A stretch of DNA of 58,079 bases from SFWF01 sp045591645 (GTDB lineage Bacteria; Bacillota; Clostridia; Oscillospirales; Acutalibacteraceae), in contig JAZNTG010000011.1 in the NCBI GenBank assembly GCA_045591645.1, positions 1 through 58,079 of the forward strand, given 5' to 3'. Positions 32,993-41,410 of the stretch are shown one piece after another. A program made the translations under genes and the position numbers. Every line of letters begins with the position of its first letter. The first letter of the stretch is position 1. The notes under the pieces were generated by a model. The model was not told the DNA's origin and did no database searches. It saw only the letters and a program-made list of their open reading frames with translations.

Positions 32993-33014
32993 AATTATCT
33001 TAATATGATACAAT
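32986..33014 (+). promoter_or_regulatory. Promoter of the second AraC-family gene
   Basis: TTGCAA (32986-32991), 17-bp spacer, TACAAT (33009-33014). Confidence 0.7.
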
Positions 33015-33037
33015 AATAAAAGACGGGGGTTAAGATT

Positions 33038-33853
33038 ATGGTGATGAAGTTTTACTATAAGGATGAAAATATGACAGCATCGTGGGTGAGAAATGAAAAA
33101 CACGATGTTCGAAATCAGTATATGCATACACATGAAACTGCAGAGATCCTCTATTTTATCTCGGGCAAGGCGGTGTCTTATGTTGAAGGCACGGAGTATA
33201 TTCTCGAAAGGGGAGATATTCTCTTTATGCGCCCTGCTGAAGCCCATTATATAGTTGTCGACAATAACTACCCTTACGAGCGGGCCGTTATTAACTTCAA
33301 TATAAATATGTTTTCGGCGCTTGACCCCGACAAAGCTCTGCTGAAGGCGCTTCTTGAACGCAAGGCAGGAAAGCTCAATCTTTTTAAAAGCTACCGTTTC
33401 AAGGACGATATACATAAGGTATGTATGGAAAATATGATGACCAGCGCGGAGCATGAGCGCCTCAACATAACATCAAATCTTTTACTGCTTTTGAACGAGC
33501 TGTCCAAGCTCTTTTCTGATAACGAATCAGAGCGTGAGCAGAGTGAAAGCACCGAATATAAAATAATCGGCTATGTCAACAGGCATATTACAGAAAAGCT
33601 GACACTTGACAGTGTATGCGAAAGATTTTATATCAGCAAGCCTCAGCTTTGTCGTATTTTCAAAAAAGCTACAGGTACTACAATGGGACAGTATATTACG
33701 ATAAAACGTCTTATTATGGCAAAAAGGCTTATATCCGACGGAGCAAAGCCTACCTTGGTCTATAGCGAATGCGGATTCGGAGACTATTCAACCTTTTACC
33801 GTGCCTACATAAAAAATTTCGGTGAGGCTCCGTCTCAGAGACACAACAGGTGA
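33038..33853 (+). CDS. AraC-family transcriptional regulator (cupin + HTH)
   Basis: A 271-residue regulator. The N-terminal cupin reads YMHTHETAEILYFISGKAVS and LERGDILFMRPAEAHYI; the C-terminal double HTH has TLDSVCERFYISKPQLCRIFK and LVYSECGFGDYSTFYRAYIK. RBS GGGGGT before ATG 33038. It is divergent from the four-gene sugar operon, and the intervening 8-bp inverted sites are a natural operator, so it most likely activates that operon on binding the pathway sugar. Confidence 0.9.
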   Translation: MVMKFYYKDENMTASWVRNEKHDVRNQYMHTHETAEILYFISGKAVSYVEGTEYILERGDILFMRPAEAHYIVVDNNYPYERAVINFNINMFSALDPDKALLKALLERKAGKLNLFKSYRFKDDIHKVCMENMMTSAEHERLNITSNLLLLLNELSKLFSDNESEREQSESTEYKIIGYVNRHITEKLTLDSVCERFYISKPQLCRIFKKATGTTMGQYITIKRLIMAKRLISDGAKPTLVYSECGFGDYSTFYRAYIKNFGEAPSQRHNR

Positions 33854-33880
33854 TCAGTACTATAAGTAGATATTAATTTC

Positions 33881-33909
33881 TTGACAGACAATAAATATAG
33901 TGTTACAAT
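33881..33909 (+). promoter_or_regulatory. Promoter upstream of the rny leader
   Basis: TTGACA (33881-33886), 17-bp spacer, TACAAT (33904-33909). A start near 33916 would give a leader of about 275 bases. Confidence 0.75.
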
Positions 33910-33915
33910 AAATAG

Positions 33916-34180
33916 TATGGAAAATAGTACTTGGCAAAGTCTGCCGAGCTGTTTGACCATACATCTTTCGGCAAAAAGAGTGTTGCTTTGGCGGGCAATA
34001 CTAAAAACCGAATTGGGGTAGAGCGAAAGCTCCGAACTCGCTTCAAGGCGGTATATATCGGCGCTTTTTACCCGAACATTCTTATTAGGCAACAGCCTAG
34101 TGTGGCAGGTTTGAATGCTTAGGCCACCGAGGAAGAAAAAGTACGGCCTCGTAAAATCCGCGTATTTAATATAAAGGAGG
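33916..34180 (+). ncRNA. Long structured leader / candidate small RNA upstream of rny
   Basis: About 265 GC-richer bases between the promoter and the rny ribosome site (AAGGAGG near 34173). Local hairpins include AGAGC-GAAA-GCTCC, TAGGC-AACA-GCCTA and CGAGG/CCTCG, and the start segment CTTGG (near 33930) can pair with CCGAG near the end, closing a long rod with an internal bubble. No open frame here is convincing. I do not recognise a Rfam class; a rod with a central bubble brings 6S RNA to mind, but I cannot confirm it. No terminator lies before rny, so a 5' UTR with regulation of RNase Y is equally possible. Confidence 0.45.
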
Positions 34181-34190
34181 TGCATTTCAA

Positions 34191-35747
34191 ATGCCCGAAG
34201 GAATTATGACTTATGTAATTTTAGGCATCGTCGCTGTACTAGTGGCTGTTATATTCTTCATACTCGGTGTGGCCTTCAGAAAGAAGAAGGCTGAAAAAGC
34301 CATCGGCTCTGCCGAGGAGGAGGCAAGACGCATACTCAGTGACGCTATCAAAAATGCCGAAGCAAGAAAGAAAGAACTGCTGATAGAGGCAAAGGACGAG
34401 GTACATCAGCTCCGTCAGGAGACCGAACGCGATCTTCGCGAGCGCAGAAGCGAGGTACAGCGTCAGGAGCGCAGACTTCAGCAGAAGGAAGAGACCCTTG
34501 ACAAGAAGATAGACAACCTTGAGCAGAAGGAGGAAAAGCTTTCCCAGCGCGCAAAGGAAGTTGAGGCTAAGATAGAGGAAAGTGAGCAGATAAAGCGCAG
34601 CCAGCTTGAAATGCTGGAGAGGATATCCGGCTATTCGAAGGAGCAGGCTAAGGACTATCTGCTATCCCTCTTAGACGGCGAGCTTACCCACGCAAAGGCT
34701 GTCAAGATCAAGGAATTTGAGCAGAAGACAAGAGATGAACAGGATACTATCGCACGGGAGATACTCGCACGAGCCATCCAGCGCTGTGCCGCCGACCATT
34801 CGTCCGAGGTTACCGTTTCTGTCGTCCCGCTGCCCAATGACGAGATGAAGGGACGCATCATTGGACGCGAGGGACGCAACATCCGCGCTCTCGAGACGGC
34901 AACAGGTGTTGACCTCATCATCGACGATACCCCCGAGGCTATCACCGTTTCAAGCTTTGACCCCATAAGACGCGAGGTCGCAAGACTCGCTCTTGAGAAG
35001 CTTATTACCGACGGACGTATCCATCCCGCAAGAATTGAAGAGATGGTAAATAAGGCTCAGAATGATGTTAATAACACCATTAAGCGTGAGGGTGAGCGTG
35101 CTATGCTGGAGGCAGGCATACATAATCTCAACCCCGAGCTTGTTAAGCTTCTCGGTAAGCTTTATTACCGTACAAGCTATGGTCAGAATGTTCTCAATCA
35201 TTCGTTGGAGGTTTGCCACCTTTCAGGCATAATCGCGGCTGAGCTTGGCGCCAATGTTACCCTTGCAAAGCGTGCGGGACTTCTCCACGATATTGGTAAG
35301 GCGCTTGATCATGAGCAGGAAGGTACACATATCCAGCTCGGCGTTGAGGTCGCAAAGAAGTATAAGGAAAACGAAGATATCGTTCACGCTATCCACGCTC
35401 ACCACGGTGAGGTAGAGGCAAAGACCATGATCGCATTTATTGTTCAGGCGGCAGATGCTATTTCGGCTGCGCGTCCAGGTGCGAGAAGAGAGAATATCGA
35501 AAACTATATCAAACGTCTTGAAAAGTTAGAGGAAATCGCCAATTCCTTCCAAGGTGTAGAAAATTCTTTCGCTATTCAGGCTGGCCGTGAGGTCAGAATA
35601 GTTGTTAAGCCTGAGGTCATAAGCGATGACCAGATGGTACTGATCGCCCGTGATATCGCCAACAAGATCGAAAACGAGCTTGAATATCCCGGACAGATCA
35701 AGGTTAATGTAATCCGCGAAAACCGCGCCGTTGACTACGCCAAATAG
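34191..35747 (+). CDS. rny: Ribonuclease Y
   Basis: A 518-residue membrane-anchored endoribonuclease that initiates mRNA decay in Firmicutes. Layout: N-terminal TM helix (residues 5-29), long coiled coil (30-200, rich in Glu/Lys/Arg, QQKEETLDKKIDNLEQKEEK), KH domain (GRIIGREGRNIRALETATG near 225), HD domain (LLHDIGKALDHE near 370 and AIHAHHGEVEAKT) and a C-terminal helical part. Length is typical (about 520). RBS AAGGAGG before ATG 34191. The long leader in front suggests control of RNase Y levels. Terminator 35774-35801. Confidence 0.97.
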   Translation: MPEGIMTYVILGIVAVLVAVIFFILGVAFRKKKAEKAIGSAEEEARRILSDAIKNAEARKKELLIEAKDEVHQLRQETERDLRERRSEVQRQERRLQQKEETLDKKIDNLEQKEEKLSQRAKEVEAKIEESEQIKRSQLEMLERISGYSKEQAKDYLLSLLDGELTHAKAVKIKEFEQKTRDEQDTIAREILARAIQRCAADHSSEVTVSVVPLPNDEMKGRIIGREGRNIRALETATGVDLIIDDTPEAITVSSFDPIRREVARLALEKLITDGRIHPARIEEMVNKAQNDVNNTIKREGERAMLEAGIHNLNPELVKLLGKLYYRTSYGQNVLNHSLEVCHLSGIIAAELGANVTLAKRAGLLHDIGKALDHEQEGTHIQLGVEVAKKYKENEDIVHAIHAHHGEVEAKTMIAFIVQAADAISAARPGARRENIENYIKRLEKLEEIANSFQGVENSFAIQAGREVRIVVKPEVISDDQMVLIARDIANKIENELEYPGQIKVNVIRENRAVDYAK

Positions 35748-35773
35748 GCAAATTTTGCACAGGACACAAATTA

Positions 35774-35801
35774 AGCACCCGTTAACTCGGGTGCTTTTTT
35801 G
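35774..35801 (+). terminator. Terminator of rny
   Basis: AGCACCCG / CGGGTGCT stem with loop TTAACT and six T. Confidence 0.93.
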
Positions 35802-35868
35802 TTAGACATTTTTTCTCCGCTCGGAGTATACACGATACGTCTTCGCTTCGGATAAAACGATTCCGACG

Positions 35869-35994
35869 CAAAATCTGCACTATTTGGCTATTCCAATTTA
35901 TATATTCCGTTCCCGCAGGGAACACCTTAATTCTGCATTCTGCATTTTGAATTCTGCATTCAAAGAGCTCTCCTGCACAAAATCTGCACTATTT
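35869..35994. repeat. 17-bp direct repeat in a decayed AT-rich spacer
   Basis: CAAAATCTGCACTATTT occurs at 35869-35885 and 35978-35994; the second copy runs over the stop codon of the next gene. Between them lie short iterations of ATTCTGCATT. Nothing else is recognisable in 35806-35988. Confidence 0.75.
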
Positions 35995-37491
35995 ATACTT
36001 TGCTTGTATGCGGTCTGAAATACTGCAAATGCCGCCTGCGGCACTTATAAATATAAAAGGAATGAGGTTGGTGATATAACGGCTGTTGACCTCCCAGAAG
36101 AGTAAAAACAGCATTATTCCGAAAACCGACAGATGAGCAATAAAAATTCTCCTGTCCTGCTGCTTTATTAGCGAAGATATTATCATCAATATCTGAATAG
36201 CGAGAAATACCGCCGTTGCAACAGCACAGTAAACATCATAATTCTTTCCGTTATATGTTACGAGATTGTGTAAACCGCTCGGATTTGCGGGTCGGTCGTC
36301 AAGAAAATCGGATAAAGCATAAGTGCCGTCACCGAAGGCTCGGGCGCTTTTATTTTCAAAAAGCTCGTAAATGCCGCCTATGCCTAAAGCCTCAATACTG
36401 TCCTTTATGTCATTTTTAAGTATTTCTTTTCTGAGCTCGGGATCAGACTCGCCTCTTGAAAGCTGATAAATGTTATCGTTATATCCGCCATTTGGGTGAA
36501 AAGCCAGATCTATCCAATAGTAAACAGGAGTATTTGTTTGGTCGGCCTTGTCTCGGTTTAACTCAGATGAGTATATCCAGCTGTTGAATGCTGAAAAAGA
36601 AACGGCTATAACGGTGACTGTAATGGCGCCGAACAGAGCGATATCCTTCCATTTTCTGTTTAAAAGCAGATAGATCGCCGCCGCTATCGCAAATATAAGT
36701 ACGGTCATTTTTAAGAGCGCGCCTAAAGAACAGATCAAAGCGCATGCGGCATACCACAATATCTTATGTATTACCTTTTCTTTTTCTTCGGCATTAATGA
36801 ATGCCGAAAAAGCGGCGACAGGGAATACAAGCGATAACGAATCGGTATAAAATACGGGAGCTAAAAAATAGAACGGAGGACTCAATAAAAACAACAGTAA
36901 TGCCGTCAATCCGCCTGTCACATTGAAAAGCTTTTTGGAGACGTGAGCTGTCAGAAGCATAGTAGTTGCAGACATCAGTGAATTAACTACAGAGGCCACA
37001 ACAAAATAATCCCTGATGCCCAGTATCCCTGCAGCTTTGAATATCACGGCAAGAAAGGTCATAGAGCCGAGATTGTTAGGAAAAATATAAAAATAGTCTG
37101 TATGACAGGTGTTTGATGTGTAGTCGGCAAAAGAGCGGCCCTCTGCCAGCTCAATAGCACCGCGGTATATTGCTTCTAAATCAAATATCGGATCAAATCT
37201 AAGTAAAGGCAACAGCAGCATTTGAATTAAAAAGAGAAACAGGGCTGCCGTCAACGCAATTTTTGAATAGTGCTTGCGTAAAACCTCTTGGTTGTCATAA
37301 AAACAATATCCGAATAAAACAATTAAAGCAGAAAATACGGCGATTAACAGTATCATTATAAAGGTGTTGTATGAGTATATCTGCTTATTGAATATAACAT
37401 TAAGTAAGATCAGTAAAAATGCAGACGCGAAAACTATATTGAAAATCTTGATCGAAATGTTACCTATTGCAATAGAAGAAGCTCTTTTCAT
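35989..37491 (-). CDS. Polytopic membrane protein, GT39/ArnT-like glycosyltransferase
   Basis: A 500-residue protein with about 12 membrane helices. PLLRFDPIFDLEAIYRGAIELAEG (near 100) has the acidic pair in the first extracytoplasmic loop typical of GT-C lipid-linked-sugar transferases, and YFLAPVFYTDSLSLVFPVAA and LKMTVLIFAIAAAIY resemble GT39/GT83. A later loop with LDDRPANPSGLHN and the C-terminal NSRYITNLIPFIFI follow. Its acceptor and donor are unknown; it may glycosylate a cell-surface polymer. Start at ATG 37491 behind GGAGG. Single gene; its 3' end overlaps a repeat. Confidence 0.7.
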   Translation of the reverse strand: MKRASSIAIGNISIKIFNIVFASAFLLILLNVIFNKQIYSYNTFIMILLIAVFSALIVLFGYCFYDNQEVLRKHYSKIALTAALFLFLIQMLLLPLLRFDPIFDLEAIYRGAIELAEGRSFADYTSNTCHTDYFYIFPNNLGSMTFLAVIFKAAGILGIRDYFVVASVVNSLMSATTMLLTAHVSKKLFNVTGGLTALLLFLLSPPFYFLAPVFYTDSLSLVFPVAAFSAFINAEEKEKVIHKILWYAACALICSLGALLKMTVLIFAIAAAIYLLLNRKWKDIALFGAITVTVIAVSFSAFNSWIYSSELNRDKADQTNTPVYYWIDLAFHPNGGYNDNIYQLSRGESDPELRKEILKNDIKDSIEALGIGGIYELFENKSARAFGDGTYALSDFLDDRPANPSGLHNLVTYNGKNYDVYCAVATAVFLAIQILMIISSLIKQQDRRIFIAHLSVFGIMLFLLFWEVNSRYITNLIPFIFISAAGGICSISDRIQAKYK

Positions 37492-37598
37492 ATTCATACC
37501 CTCCAAAACAGAGCCATGATCACTGTTATATTTTAAATATACCGTTTAAACGATTAAAAGTCAATTTAAAGTGTAAAAGAGCATATCAGAGCTTTTTG

Positions 37599-37627
37599 TT
37601 GCCAGCGGCAGGGTTTTATGTTAAAAT
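37599..37627 (+). promoter_or_regulatory. Promoter of the DUF1015 operon
   Basis: TTGCCA (37599-37604), 17-bp spacer, TAAAAT (37622-37627). Confidence 0.6.
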
Positions 37628-37645
37628 GAATTCTGGTGATGTTTT

Positions 37646-38833
37646 ATGAAAAAATATTTATATTCGGCAGATATACTTATGCCAAAAAAGGACATCGAAA
37701 AGTGGGCGGTCATAGCCTGTGACCAATATACATCCGACGCCCAGTATTGGAAAAAAGTCGAAAGCACAGTGGGAGAAGCTCCTTCTGCTCTTAATATCAT
37801 TCTGCCCGAAATATATCTAGATGAGACCGAGGAAAGGGTAGAAAAGATAAACTCTACGATGAGCGAATATCTCGCAGGCGACGTTTTCGATACATATAAA
37901 GATTCAATGGTATACGTTGAGCGCAAGCTTTCAGGCGGCAAGCTCCGCCGCGGAATAGTCGGTATGATAGACCTTGAAGAGTATGACTACAGAGCGGGAA
38001 GCGACGCGCTGATACGCGCGACTGAGCAGACCGTTGCGGAAAGAATACCGCCGAGAGTAAAGATTCGCCGCAACGCACCGCTTGAGATACCGCATATAAT
38101 GCTTTTTGTAAATGACCCCGAAAATAAACTTCTTGGCTCTTTGTCATTTAAGAAGAATGAGCTTTTTAAGGCTTATGATTTTTCGCTTATGCAAAACGGC
38201 GGTGCTATCGCGGGCTATATTGTAAAGGGTGAGGACTGCGATAAGGTAAACGCTACGCTTGAAAGCCTCAACGATAACGGCTTTTTGTTTGCAGTAGGCG
38301 ACGGAAACCACTCTCTTGCTACCGCAAAAGAGTGCTATAAATTAAATAAGAACCAAGCTAGCCGCTATGCCCTTGTAGAAATAGTAAACATCTATGATGA
38401 GGCTATCGAGTTCGAGCCCATTTACAGAGTTTTATTTAACTGCAATAAAGCACACCTTTTGTCTGAGATGAAAAAACAGCTTGTCTTTACTGAAAATTCG
38501 GATAATGCGCATGCGTTTGAAATGATAGACAGTATGGGCAGTGAAATGCTTTATATAAAGCCGACCTCAAAGCTTCCTGTAGGAACTCTGCAGAGCTTTC
38601 TGGATGATTATATTAAAAATAATCACGAGGTAAAGATCGACTACATTCACGGCATAGAGGATACTAAAAAGCTTTGCAGAACTGAAAACACCGTTGGCTT
38701 TATCTTTGACGGAATGAAGAAGAGTGAGCTTTTCGAGGCGGTATCGGCTGACGGCTCGCTTCCGAGAAAAACCTTCTCTATGGGCCATGCAGACGATAAA
38801 CGCTTTTATATCGAAGCAAGGAAATTAGGATGA
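37646..38833 (+). CDS. DUF1015 family protein
   Basis: A 395-residue cytoplasmic protein of the DUF1015 (HTH-containing, ParB-like-fold) family. ADILMPKKDIEKWAVIACDQYTSD at the N-terminus and FAVGDGNHSLATAKECY near 230 are diagnostic; GDGNHS resembles the ParB GERR-region nucleotide site, consistent with a CTPase-like fold proposed for the family. Function is unknown. Its last four bases overlap the start of the OGG glycosylase gene, so the two form one operon with DUF6062. Ribosome site is weak (GGTGAT). Confidence 0.83.
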   Translation: MKKYLYSADILMPKKDIEKWAVIACDQYTSDAQYWKKVESTVGEAPSALNIILPEIYLDETEERVEKINSTMSEYLAGDVFDTYKDSMVYVERKLSGGKLRRGIVGMIDLEEYDYRAGSDALIRATEQTVAERIPPRVKIRRNAPLEIPHIMLFVNDPENKLLGSLSFKKNELFKAYDFSLMQNGGAIAGYIVKGEDCDKVNATLESLNDNGFLFAVGDGNHSLATAKECYKLNKNQASRYALVEIVNIYDEAIEFEPIYRVLFNCNKAHLLSEMKKQLVFTENSDNAHAFEMIDSMGSEMLYIKPTSKLPVGTLQSFLDDYIKNNHEVKIDYIHGIEDTKKLCRTENTVGFIFDGMKKSELFEAVSADGSLPRKTFSMGHADDKRFYIEARKLG

Positions 38834-39669
38834 TTACGGTAACACAAAACGGCAACAACGTAGAACTCGTTGGAATAAATGATCTCAGCCTTGCAGACAC
38901 GCTTGACTGCGGTCAGGCATTCCGCTGGTCAGAGTGTGAGGACGGAAGCTGGCAGGGTGTAGCCTTTGGAAGATACCTTAAAATCAGCGCTGAGAATAAA
39001 AAACTTATTTTACACGATACCGATTTTGAGGAATTTGAAGCGGTTTGGAGAAATTATTTTGACCTTGACCGCGATTATAACTATATAAAAAATATACTGT
39101 CGGCTGATAAGACGCTTAAAAAAGCGGCAGAGTTTGCAAGCGGAATAAGGGTGCTCAGGCAGGATGCGTGGGAATGTCTTTGTTCATTCATAATTTCGCA
39201 GAACAATAATATTCCGAGAATAAAGGGCATAATAAACCGCCTTTGCCAAGTCTTTGGCGAGCCTCTTGAAAACGGATTTTACACCTTTCCGTCAGCTGAT
39301 AGAATAGCATCCTTAACGGTAGAAGAGCTGGCACCCCTGCGCTCGGGCTTTCGTGCTAAATACATAATTGATGCCGCAAAACGGGTAGCTTCGGGTGAGA
39401 CAGACCTTAAAAGGATATCCGAAATGAAGTCCGATGTCGCAAGAGGAGAGCTTACCAAGATCTACGGAGTAGGGGAGAAGGTCGCTGATTGCGTACTGCT
39501 TTTCGGTATGGGACATATAAATGTGTTGCCGAAGGACGTGTGGATAAAGCGTGTGCTGAGCGAGCTTTATGACGGGGAATTACCCGATTTTGCCGCGCCT
39601 TATGCAGGAATAGCTCAGCAATATTTGTTCCACTATGCAAGAATGACTAAATTCAGGATAGGTGAGTAA
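38830..39669 (+). CDS. 8-oxoguanine DNA glycosylase (OGG1-type)
   Basis: A 279-residue base-excision-repair enzyme. An N-terminal OGG domain (DTLDCGQAFRWSE, residues 24-36) precedes the HhH-GPD domain: SFIISQNNNIPRIKGII, the hairpin KIYGVGEKVADCVLLFG with the catalytic Lys, and VLPKDVWIKR with the conserved Asp of the GPD motif. It removes 8-oxoguanine and nicks the strand. Start overlaps DUF1015 (ATGA). A DUF6062 gene follows two bases later. Confidence 0.93.
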   Translation: MITVTQNGNNVELVGINDLSLADTLDCGQAFRWSECEDGSWQGVAFGRYLKISAENKKLILHDTDFEEFEAVWRNYFDLDRDYNYIKNILSADKTLKKAAEFASGIRVLRQDAWECLCSFIISQNNNIPRIKGIINRLCQVFGEPLENGFYTFPSADRIASLTVEELAPLRSGFRAKYIIDAAKRVASGETDLKRISEMKSDVARGELTKIYGVGEKVADCVLLFGMGHINVLPKDVWIKRVLSELYDGELPDFAAPYAGIAQQYLFHYARMTKFRIGE

Positions 39670-39671
39670 AA

Positions 39672-40367
39672 ATGAGAGACGATATTTGCACAATACCGAT
39701 AAGCGATGCCTTTGAGGAGAATGACGGGTGTCCTGTCTGCCGTATGTACAATACTGTAGAAAAGCGTATACTTGAATACATAATGGGTGCCGCAATGATG
39801 GAGCCCGATGTGAGGATAGAAACTAACCGCACAGGCTTTTGCGAGCGTCATTTTAAAAAGATGCTCGGGATGCGCGGACGCCTTTCTCTCGCTTTGATGC
39901 TGCAGACCCACACTGCCGAGGTAAGAAAGAATATCACAGAGGCAGGCTTTTTTGTGTCATCCGCGAAAAAGGCCGACCGCGCCGAAGAGGTGCTCCGCTC
40001 CTGCTTTGTGTGTGAGAAGATAAATTGGGGCTTTGAGCGTATGCTTGAAACCCTCTACCGTACATATGAGAACAACCGTGAATTCCGCGAGCTGTTTGAC
40101 TCTCAGGATTATTACTGCTTCAAGCATTATTCGATGCTTGCAAACGGCTGTAACCGAAAGAATATGAAGCGCTACGGCGAGGATATGATGAAGGTGCTCA
40201 GTGAAAAGGTAGAAAACACAATGAAGGAGCTTCAGGCAGATATTGACCATTACTGTAAAATGTATGATTACCGAAATGCAGGCGAGAATGCCGATTGGGG
40301 CAATTCGAAGGACTCGATCGAGCGCACTATAGCCTTTCTTATAGGTGATGATGAAGTTTTAAAGTAG
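39672..40367 (+). CDS. DUF6062-like Cys-rich protein
   Basis: A 231-residue cytoplasmic protein I assign to the DUF6062 type by pattern. It has regularly spaced Cys/His groups: CPVCRMY near residue 20, GFCERH near 55, SCFVCEKI near 115 and YCFKHY near 150, suggesting two zinc sites or redox cysteines. Helical elsewhere. It is coupled to the OGG gene (2-base gap), so a link to damage or oxidative stress is possible but not shown. Confidence 0.65.
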   Translation: MRDDICTIPISDAFEENDGCPVCRMYNTVEKRILEYIMGAAMMEPDVRIETNRTGFCERHFKKMLGMRGRLSLALMLQTHTAEVRKNITEAGFFVSSAKKADRAEEVLRSCFVCEKINWGFERMLETLYRTYENNREFRELFDSQDYYCFKHYSMLANGCNRKNMKRYGEDMMKVLSEKVENTMKELQADIDHYCKMYDYRNAGENADWGNSKDSIERTIAFLIGDDEVLK

Positions 40368-40394
40368 TGAATATTTACGGATATTTTTGCCAAC

Positions 40395-40430
40395 AATACT
40401 CCTGAATTAATTTTTCGGGAGTATTTGTTT
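40395..40430 (+). terminator. Hairpin covering the next gene's ribosome site
   Basis: AATACTCCTGAA / TTCGGGAGTATT (12 bp, one G-U), loop TTAATTT, then TTGTTTT. It would terminate the DUF6062 transcript and also mask GGGAG of the next gene. Confidence 0.65.
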
Positions 40431-40431
40431 T

Positions 40432-40728
40432 ATGGTAAAAGGCGTGAATAAAACGGTGATTGAGATAAGCTGTACCGACAACGGATATTTTGAACGGGCA
40501 ATACTTTTTGTAAGTCCCGAGCAGAGTCATATTTCACAAAAGCGGCTTTATAGCGAAGCTGACAAGTATGTGAAGCTTCTCAGCGCAGGAATGGCAGATA
40601 AAATTCCCGAAAGGTCACAGGAAGCCAGAAAAGCTAATCTGCGACGCTACAAAATAAAGATGCTTATGATGGCAGCAGCTTTACTTGCGGCAGCAGGTGT
40701 GCTGTTTGTAATTTTTAACAGTCTGTAA
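40432..40728 (+). CDS. Small protein with C-terminal membrane anchor
   Basis: A 98-residue protein of unknown family. Residues 1-70 are polar and include CTDNGYFERAILFVSPEQSH, while residues 75-96 (MLMMAAALLAAAGVLFVIF) form a single membrane helix, preceded by basic residues (RRYKIK), so a tail-anchored topology is likely. Its GGGAG ribosome site sits in the preceding hairpin, so translation may need that hairpin to open. Followed by its own terminator. Confidence 0.6.
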   Translation: MVKGVNKTVIEISCTDNGYFERAILFVSPEQSHISQKRLYSEADKYVKLLSAGMADKIPERSQEARKANLRRYKIKMLMMAAALLAAAGVLFVIFNSL

Positions 40729-40734
40729 ATCTTG

Positions 40735-40766
40735 TGCAAGCATATTTTGTATGCTTGCATTTTTCT
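40735..40766 (+). terminator. Terminator of the tail-anchored protein gene
   Basis: TGCAAGCATA / TATGCTTGCA with loop TTTTG and TTTTTC. Its right arm also forms part of the next promoter. Confidence 0.92.
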
Positions 40767-40783
40767 TTTGTTTATTATATAAT
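40755..40783 (+). promoter_or_regulatory. Promoter overlapping a terminator
   Basis: TTGCAT (40755-40760, in the terminator arm), 17-bp spacer, TATAAT (40778-40783). Confidence 0.65.
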
Positions 40784-40814
40784 TTGATAAATTACTTTAA
40801 ACGGAGTGAGATTG

Positions 40815-41399
40815 TTGGATAAATCGATAGTAAAAGCGAGCTTTTCGCTGCTGGGTAAATATATCGTTTGCATAACGATGTCGTTTATTGTTACAATGTC
40901 GCTTTTTATGGTGTTTACCGCCACCTCACAGACAGGTGATACTGTTGAAGGTGCAGCTTATGTTATTATGATGGTCATATGTCAGATTTGTGCCCTTGGG
41001 ACCTTGGCGCTTTTCATAAACGGGAATGCGTATTATATAGGCGATTCTGATTCAAATAAGGTCCAGTTCGGCAGAATGAAATACGATAAATTGAAAGGTC
41101 TGAAGCTTGGCATTGTACCTGCCGTCTTTGCGCTGATATCCTATATAGTTCTGGTTTTAGGAAAGCTTGGAATTGTCGGTGACATAGCTCTTGTTATTTT
41201 CAGATTTGCTAACTATCATCTTGTCGGCTATAATCAGCTGATCTTCGGTAATGAATCCAATGCCGCCGAGCTTAGTTGGCTGAGTATTGCAGCAGCGCTT
41301 CTCTGCGTGATAATAGTGCCTTTGATCAGTCATATCTGCTATACTTTAGGTTATAAGAGAATTAACCTTTTTGAACGATTTGTTTTCAAAAAGAAGTGA
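40815..41399 (+). CDS. Multi-spanning membrane protein of unknown function
   Basis: A 194-residue hydrophobic protein with four or five membrane helices (ITMSFIVTMSLFMVF, YVIMMVICQICALGTLALF, VPAVFALISYIVLVLG, WLSIAAALLCVIIVPLISH). The C-terminus is basic (FERFVFKKK). I do not recognise a family. The start is taken as TTG 40815, eight bases after GGAG; GTG 40806 lies in that site. Followed closely by a YesL-like gene (RBS overlaps the stop), so the pair likely acts together at the membrane. Confidence 0.65.
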   Translation: MDKSIVKASFSLLGKYIVCITMSFIVTMSLFMVFTATSQTGDTVEGAAYVIMMVICQICALGTLALFINGNAYYIGDSDSNKVQFGRMKYDKLKGLKLGIVPAVFALISYIVLVLGKLGIVGDIALVIFRFANYHLVGYNQLIFGNESNAAELSWLSIAAALLCVIIVPLISHICYTLGYKRINLFERFVFKKK

Positions 41400-41410
41400 G
41401 GATAGATAAA

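Noticed and set aside
33931..34122. 63-codon frame inside the rny leader
   Set aside because: No ribosome site, composition follows the structured RNA, and no family resemblance.
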